Notes under the pieces: generated by a model
Seen by the model: the letters and a program-made list of their open reading frames with translations, nothing else
Database searches by the model: none
What the model was told of the DNA's origin: nothing
Position numbers and translations under genes: made by a program
In this document: one piece after another, positions 7,737-10,556 of the stretch
How the letters are laid out: every line of letters begins with the position of its first letter
Numbering within the stretch: the first letter of the stretch is position 1
Assembly: GCA_022424925.1 (NCBI GenBank)
Contig: JAKMGM010000080.1
Span: forward strand, 1 to 10,556
Direction: 5' to 3'
From: Candidatus Poseidoniaceae archaeon
GTDB taxonomy: Archaea > Thermoplasmatota > Poseidoniia > Poseidoniales > Poseidoniaceae
DNA length: 10,556 bases

Positions 7737-7753
7737 GAGTCGTGCGAAGTGTT

Positions 7754-7772
7754 CTTCAACCAGCGGTTGAAG
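7754..7772. promoter_or_regulatory. Perfect 8-bp inverted repeat between aspS and the GST gene
   Basis: CTTCAACC and GGTTGAAG flank the triplet AGC, making an 8-bp perfect stem with a 3-base loop. It starts 18 bp past the aspS stop and ends 8 bp before the GST Met codon at 7781. No U-run follows, so a bacterial-type terminator is unlikely. It may be an operator for a dimeric repressor or a leader hairpin that limits GST translation. Confidence 0.4.
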
Positions 7773-7780
7773 CAAACCGT

Positions 7781-8446
7781 ATGCACGAACTCATTTACTT
7801 TGAATCACCGGGATATGCAGAGCCAACTCGCCTGTGTCTTGAACTGTCAGAACTTCCATGGAAAAACACAACTGTCGATTGGAAGGGCTACCTCGAACTG
7901 AAAGAAAGCGGTGACCTGCCTTGGGGATACCTGCCGGTACTGAAAACACCGCAAGGAACCATCGCAGAATCCAATGCTTTGATGCGATATGCAGCTGCGG
8001 TAGCAGGGCTCGAACCGGAAGACCTGTACATCCGCGGTAAGGTCGACGAAATTCTTGAACTCATTCAGGGTTGGCGAACTGAATTCACACCCACGTTTCG
8101 AATAGAAGACCTTGAAGAGCGTTCAGCAGCGCGCAAAGCGATGTTCGTTGAAGGAACGAAACTTGACCGTGGGCTAAAGGATTTAGAATCACTCTACAAG
8201 GCCTCATCTACGGGCTGGTTAGCGGACTCTGAACATATGACTTTGGCCGATATCAAAGCCTTCCTCAATGTGTTCATGATGTACTCCGGACAGTTTGATG
8301 GAATCGATGCCTCGATGGCACAAGCGTATCCTACGCTTTTGGAGTTTCATAGCAAGATGGCCAACGAACCAAAAATAAAAGCATACTACGACCGTGAAGA
8401 TGAGTTCCGTTGGGTCTTCAAGCCGGATGCATTTTCATCGGAGTGA
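7781..8446 (+). CDS. Glutathione S-transferase-like protein (Sigma/Mu/Alpha-like)
   Basis: Two-domain GST fold of 221 residues, the usual size for cytosolic GSTs, which conjugate glutathione to electrophiles or act as isomerases or peroxidases. The thioredoxin-like N-terminal domain (about 1-78) opens with LIYFESPGYAEPTRL (4-18), matching the YF..RGrAEPiRL signature in which the Tyr (Tyr6) activates the thiol. A cis-Pro is in YLPVL (Pro52), and ESNAL (63-67) supplies the glutathione gamma-Glu contact. The all-helical C-terminal domain follows (about 84-221) with the folding motif around MTLADI (153-158; Asp157). The Met at 7781 starts right at strand 1. An alternative TTG at 7733 would add 16 residues and overlap the aspS stop by 4 bp, but adds nothing conserved. 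It lies 44 bp after aspS on the same strand. GSTs are rare in archaea, so import from a bacterium or eukaryote is likely. Thiol partner unknown. Confidence 0.85.
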   Translation: MHELIYFESPGYAEPTRLCLELSELPWKNTTVDWKGYLELKESGDLPWGYLPVLKTPQGTIAESNALMRYAAAVAGLEPEDLYIRGKVDEILELIQGWRTEFTPTFRIEDLEERSAARKAMFVEGTKLDRGLKDLESLYKASSTGWLADSEHMTLADIKAFLNVFMMYSGQFDGIDASMAQAYPTLLEFHSKMANEPKIKAYYDREDEFRWVFKPDAFSSE

Positions 8447-8448
8447 GT

Positions 8449-8904
8449 TCAGAGAAGTTCTTCAGGTTCAGTCCCGCTTGAAAAGCGTGTGACTTCCCCC
8501 TTCGCATTGATGAGGAACTTCTCAAAGTTCCAACGTATGTCACCGCCTTTACCTGATGCGTTGGAAAACGACGAGAGATGAGCAAACAGAGGTGTAGCGT
8601 GTTCTCCTTTGACATCGGTTTTCGCCATCAACGGGAAGTCAACACCGAAGGTATCGGCTGTGAATGCGCATATTTCCTCGTGCGTACCGGGTTCTTGTGC
8701 TCCGAATTGGTTGCACGGAAAACCCACGACAGTCACGCCATCCTGCTGCGAGAGTGTTTGAAGACCTGCATACTGACGGGTAAAGCCACATGCACTTGCA
8801 ACGTTAACCACAACCCAGTGTTCAGTCGATGGAGCACCGAGTTCACGTAGCGTAGTTATCTCACCGTTCATGTCTTTGAAAGCAATGTCAAGTGTGTTCT
8901 CCAT
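8449..8904 (-). CDS. Glutathione peroxidase family protein (Cys type)
   Basis: Reduces hydrogen or organic peroxides with thiol electrons; Cys-type members generally use thioredoxin rather than glutathione. The product is 151 residues from the Met at 8904; the open frame continues further upstream without family similarity. Signature 1 NVASACGFT (34-42) carries the peroxidatic Cys39. FPCNQFGAQEPG (62-73) gives Gln70, and WNFEKFLI (125-132) gives Trp125 and Asn126, completing the Cys-Gln-Trp-Asn tetrad. There is no selenocysteine. The usual resolving-Cys position (as in BtuE, ..YCTT..) is Thr82, while a Cys lies one helical turn earlier at 79. The protein stops soon after FSSGTEPEELL and so lacks most of the final helix found in 160-180-residue homologues. 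It lacks the tetramerisation insert of animal GPx1. It converges on the GST gene with a 2-bp gap and diverges from the alpha/beta hydrolase gene. A role in peroxide defence is inferred from the family. Confidence 0.92.
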   Translation of the reverse strand: MENTLDIAFKDMNGEITTLRELGAPSTEHWVVVNVASACGFTRQYAGLQTLSQQDGVTVVGFPCNQFGAQEPGTHEEICAFTADTFGVDFPLMAKTDVKGEHATPLFAHLSSFSNASGKGGDIRWNFEKFLINAKGEVTRFSSGTEPEELL

Positions 8905-8990
8905 ACCCCCGACTACCGACTCCCGCACTTCAATTCTTGTATTGCAGTTGAGGAGCAAGGGTGATAGAGAGCAACCGCTGAGAACCAAAC
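8905..8990. promoter_or_regulatory. Divergent promoter region between gpx and the alpha/beta hydrolase gene
   Basis: An 86-bp gap separating two divergent starts. I see no convincing TATA box: the best AT-rich core is around 8930-8945 (ATTCTTGTATTG), which could serve either strand weakly. A GAGCAA hexamer occurs twice (8952-8957 and 8969-8974). No Shine-Dalgarno site precedes the hydrolase start. Called regulatory only because both genes must be transcribed from it. Confidence 0.25.
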
Positions 8991-9737
8991 ATGTCGGTTG
9001 ACCGAATGCAATGGGGTGCGGAAAAGTGGCAGTATGCTGACTTGTACATGCCGGACGACCCATCGCCCTACCAGAAGGAAGTCGGAATACCATGCATCAT
9101 GCTCATTCACGGAGGTTTTTGGAAAAGCAAGTGGACAAGCGAACTTATGAAACCAATAGCGCTTGATTTGGCGGAGGCTGGTGTCGCTGCTTGGAACATT
9201 GAGTTCAAGGGTTGGAGTGAAGATGATGAGGGCGTTTGGATGGATACATTGTCCGATGTCATGCGTGCTTGGGGCCAACTTGCATTGCTTCCCGGCATTG
9301 ACATTACACGCTCGATGGTCATGGGGCATTCCGCTGGAGGTCAACTCGCTCTCATGCTGGCTGCTAAAGCCGAACGGAAACCGTGGCTTGCCATTGCCCA
9401 AGCACCTCTCACAGATTTGGTAGGCGCAGACCGTGCGAAACTATCAGATGAAGGCGATGCTGTGCGACGATGGATTGGCTGCAGTCCAGAAGTGAATCCA
9501 ATCCTTTGGAGTCAACTGAACCCCGTCGACAACCCACCAGTATCACCCGTTCTTCTGATACATGGACAACAAGATTCGGATGTTCCAAAAGAGCAATCTG
9601 AGGTGTATGCGAGAATCATGGCTGCAAAAGGAGCCGATGTTCAAAAATTGTGGCTCCCAGGCGATCATTACTCGATTATTGATGTAGCGTCTGATGATTG
9701 GTTGGTTGAACTCGATGCAATACTTGATTGGCTTTGA
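8991..9737 (+). CDS. Alpha/beta hydrolase (esterase / kynurenine-formamidase-like)
   Basis: A 248-residue soluble serine hydrolase. The order of elements matches the alpha/beta fold of the BD-FAE/kynurenine formamidase-like esterases. The oxyanion-hole HGGFW (40-44) follows strand 3, the nucleophile elbow GHSAGGQ (112-118) carries Ser114, an acid sits in LLIHGQQDSDVP (188-199; Asp195 or Asp197), and the catalytic His is His226 in LPGDHYSIID (222-231). There is no signal peptide or membrane segment, so it is cytoplasmic. The substrate cannot be read from the sequence: small esters, formyl- or acyl-amides are typical. The Met at 8991 is the first in frame after the divergent promoter and sits a sensible distance before the first strand. 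The SDR gene begins 38 bp downstream on the same strand, suggesting a two-gene transcript that would pair hydrolysis with a redox step. I cannot assign a pathway. Confidence 0.85.
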   Translation: MSVDRMQWGAEKWQYADLYMPDDPSPYQKEVGIPCIMLIHGGFWKSKWTSELMKPIALDLAEAGVAAWNIEFKGWSEDDEGVWMDTLSDVMRAWGQLALLPGIDITRSMVMGHSAGGQLALMLAAKAERKPWLAIAQAPLTDLVGADRAKLSDEGDAVRRWIGCSPEVNPILWSQLNPVDNPPVSPVLLIHGQQDSDVPKEQSEVYARIMAAKGADVQKLWLPGDHYSIIDVASDDWLVELDAILDWL

Positions 9738-9752
9738 AGACGAAGAGCCTTT

Positions 9753-9787
9753 GAGGAGTACCCTCTGCCGATGACATGGACCTCCTC
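9753..9787 (+). promoter_or_regulatory. Purine-rich SD-like site with complementary start-region sequence before the SDR gene
   Basis: GAGGAG (9753-9758) lies 17 bp before the start codon at 9776, too far for an ideal Shine-Dalgarno site. It is exactly complementary to CTCCTC (9782-9787) inside the first codons, so the mRNA could fold with the start codon in the loop. This is the only SD-like element I saw near a start in the window. Its function is uncertain and the match could be chance. Confidence 0.2.
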
Positions 9788-10556
9788 GGTAATGACTATC
9801 CCTTTTCGGCAAGCGCACTGTCTGGAAAACATGCTTTGGTGTGCGGTGCAAGTCAAGGTATCGGAGCAGCAACTGCGAAGATGTTGGCAAAGGCTGGGGC
9901 GGATGTCACCGTATGCGCTCGCAACGAAGCGGCATTGTCAAAACTGTGCAATGACTTAGCATCGCTCGGTAACGGACGGCATCAGTATCTGGTTCTCGAC
10001 CTCGAACATATTGAGTCGATACATTCGGCAGTCAATGGCCTACTTGAGGAGTCAGGGAATGTTCACATCCTCATCAACAACGCTGGCGGACCGCCCGGTG
10101 GCCCTCTCATCGAAAATGACGTGGCAGATTTCCATGCTCCGTTCACGCGACATCTTCACGCCGCACATACCCTCACTCAACTCATCAGCCCGGGCATGGA
10201 GAGCGAGGGTTTCGGCCGTATCATTCAAATTATTTCGACCTCGGTCAAGGAACCAATTCCAAACATTGGACTGTCAAACACACTTCGTGGAGCCATGGCA
10301 TCATGGGCAAAAAGTATGTCGAGAGAACTTCCACCATGTATCACCATCAACAATGTCTTGCCGGGATTCACCAACACTGGGCGTTTGAACTCGTTAGCAT
10401 CGAGCATTAAACAGCGAACCGGAAAAAGCATTGAAGAAGTTCATGATGGATGGATGAGTCAAGTCCCAATTGAACGATTGATTGAGCCGTTGGAGACCGC
10501 TTCAGCCATCACATTCCTGACGCTGCCTGCTTCGGGCGGAATACGAGGTGTGAGTC
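9776..10556 (+). CDS. Short-chain dehydrogenase/reductase (3-oxoacyl-ACP-reductase-like), 3' partial
   Basis: Rossmann-fold NAD(P)-dependent oxidoreductase. The first 260 codons are present and the frame is still open at the window end; about 10-20 residues are probably missing. The start ATG at 9776 is preferred over the ATG at 9771, which is in another frame. The cofactor motif is CGASQGIG (23-30) in place of the usual TGxxxGxG. ARN (48-50) would favour NADP. NNAGGPPGG (101-109) and the IISTS strand (152-156) are present. The catalytic Tyr-x-x-x-Lys is not: GLSNTLRGAM (165-174) puts Ser167 and Arg171 there. The SVKEPIPN...LSN..R pattern and PGFTNT...W..Q.P.ER place it in the BKR-like SDR subgroup known for an imperfect catalytic tetrad. 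It follows the hydrolase gene by 38 bp and is likely cotranscribed. Substrate unknown; it may be an atypical reductase or a non-catalytic binding protein. Confidence 0.88.
   Translation, partial: MDLLGNDYPFSASALSGKHALVCGASQGIGAATAKMLAKAGADVTVCARNEAALSKLCNDLASLGNGRHQYLVLDLEHIESIHSAVNGLLEESGNVHILINNAGGPPGGPLIENDVADFHAPFTRHLHAAHTLTQLISPGMESEGFGRIIQIISTSVKEPIPNIGLSNTLRGAMASWAKSMSRELPPCITINNVLPGFTNTGRLNSLASSIKQRTGKSIEEVHDGWMSQVPIERLIEPLETASAITFLTLPASGGIRGVS

Noticed and set aside
7733..7780. TTG start of the GST gene overlapping the aspS stop (TTGA)
   Set aside because: It would add 16 unconserved residues before the GST first strand and run through the inverted repeat. The ATG at 7781 fits the family start.
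8905..9093. Open frame extending the glutathione peroxidase upstream to 9093
   Set aside because: It overlaps the divergent alpha/beta hydrolase gene antisense, and the family's N-terminal strand begins right after the Met at 8904.
9771..9959. Plus-strand frame beginning at the ATG at 9771
   Set aside because: It lies out of frame with the clear SDR reading frame that begins at 9776 and encodes nothing recognisable.

Overview
The window most likely comes from a planktonic euryarchaeon of the Marine Group II type (Candidatus Poseidoniales). The support is an archaeal/eukaryotic-type aspartyl-tRNA synthetase, an archaeal-style TrmI tRNA methyltransferase, and a giant Ser/Thr/Asn-rich surface protein with one C-terminal membrane anchor and a cytoplasmic zinc ribbon. 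The genes are tightly packed and Shine-Dalgarno signals are sparse. Several neighbours (MetK, GST, glutathione peroxidase) are of bacterial or eukaryotic type, which fits a lineage with heavy gene import. The lineage call is an inference; no rRNA is present.

Layout. (1) 2-775 (+): 5'-truncated TrmI, the tRNA m1A methyltransferase. (2) 776-4879 (-): a surface protein of about 1,360 residues whose stop codon directly abuts that of trmI. It has a signal peptide, about eight Ig-like beta-sandwich domains, a linker packed with N-glycosylation sequons, an SGNH-type hydrolase domain that seems to be inserted inside one Ig-like domain, a transmembrane helix and a CPxC/CPxC zinc ribbon. (3) 4934-6172 (-): bacterial-type S-adenosylmethionine synthetase MetK, upstream of the surface gene on the same strand. 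(4) 6173-6329: divergent promoter region. (5) 6330-7736 (+): AspRS. (6) 7781-8446 (+): glutathione S-transferase-like protein, preceded by a perfect 8-bp inverted repeat. (7) 8449-8904 (-): Cys-type glutathione peroxidase, convergent with the GST at 2 bp. (8) 8991-9737 (+): alpha/beta hydrolase. (9) 9776-10556 (+): SDR oxidoreductase truncated by the window end and lacking the usual Tyr-x-x-x-Lys pair.

How the genes fit together. MetK makes the SAM that TrmI and other methyltransferases consume, and AspRS belongs to the same translation housekeeping theme. The right half (GST, GPx, hydrolase, SDR) looks like a peroxide/xenobiotic or small-molecule metabolism neighbourhood, but nothing in the sequence proves a shared pathway. 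There is no CRISPR array, tRNA, rRNA, transposase or integrase. No gap between genes exceeds about 160 bp. The most unusual item is the nested SGNH domain with its glycan-rich stalk in the surface protein.
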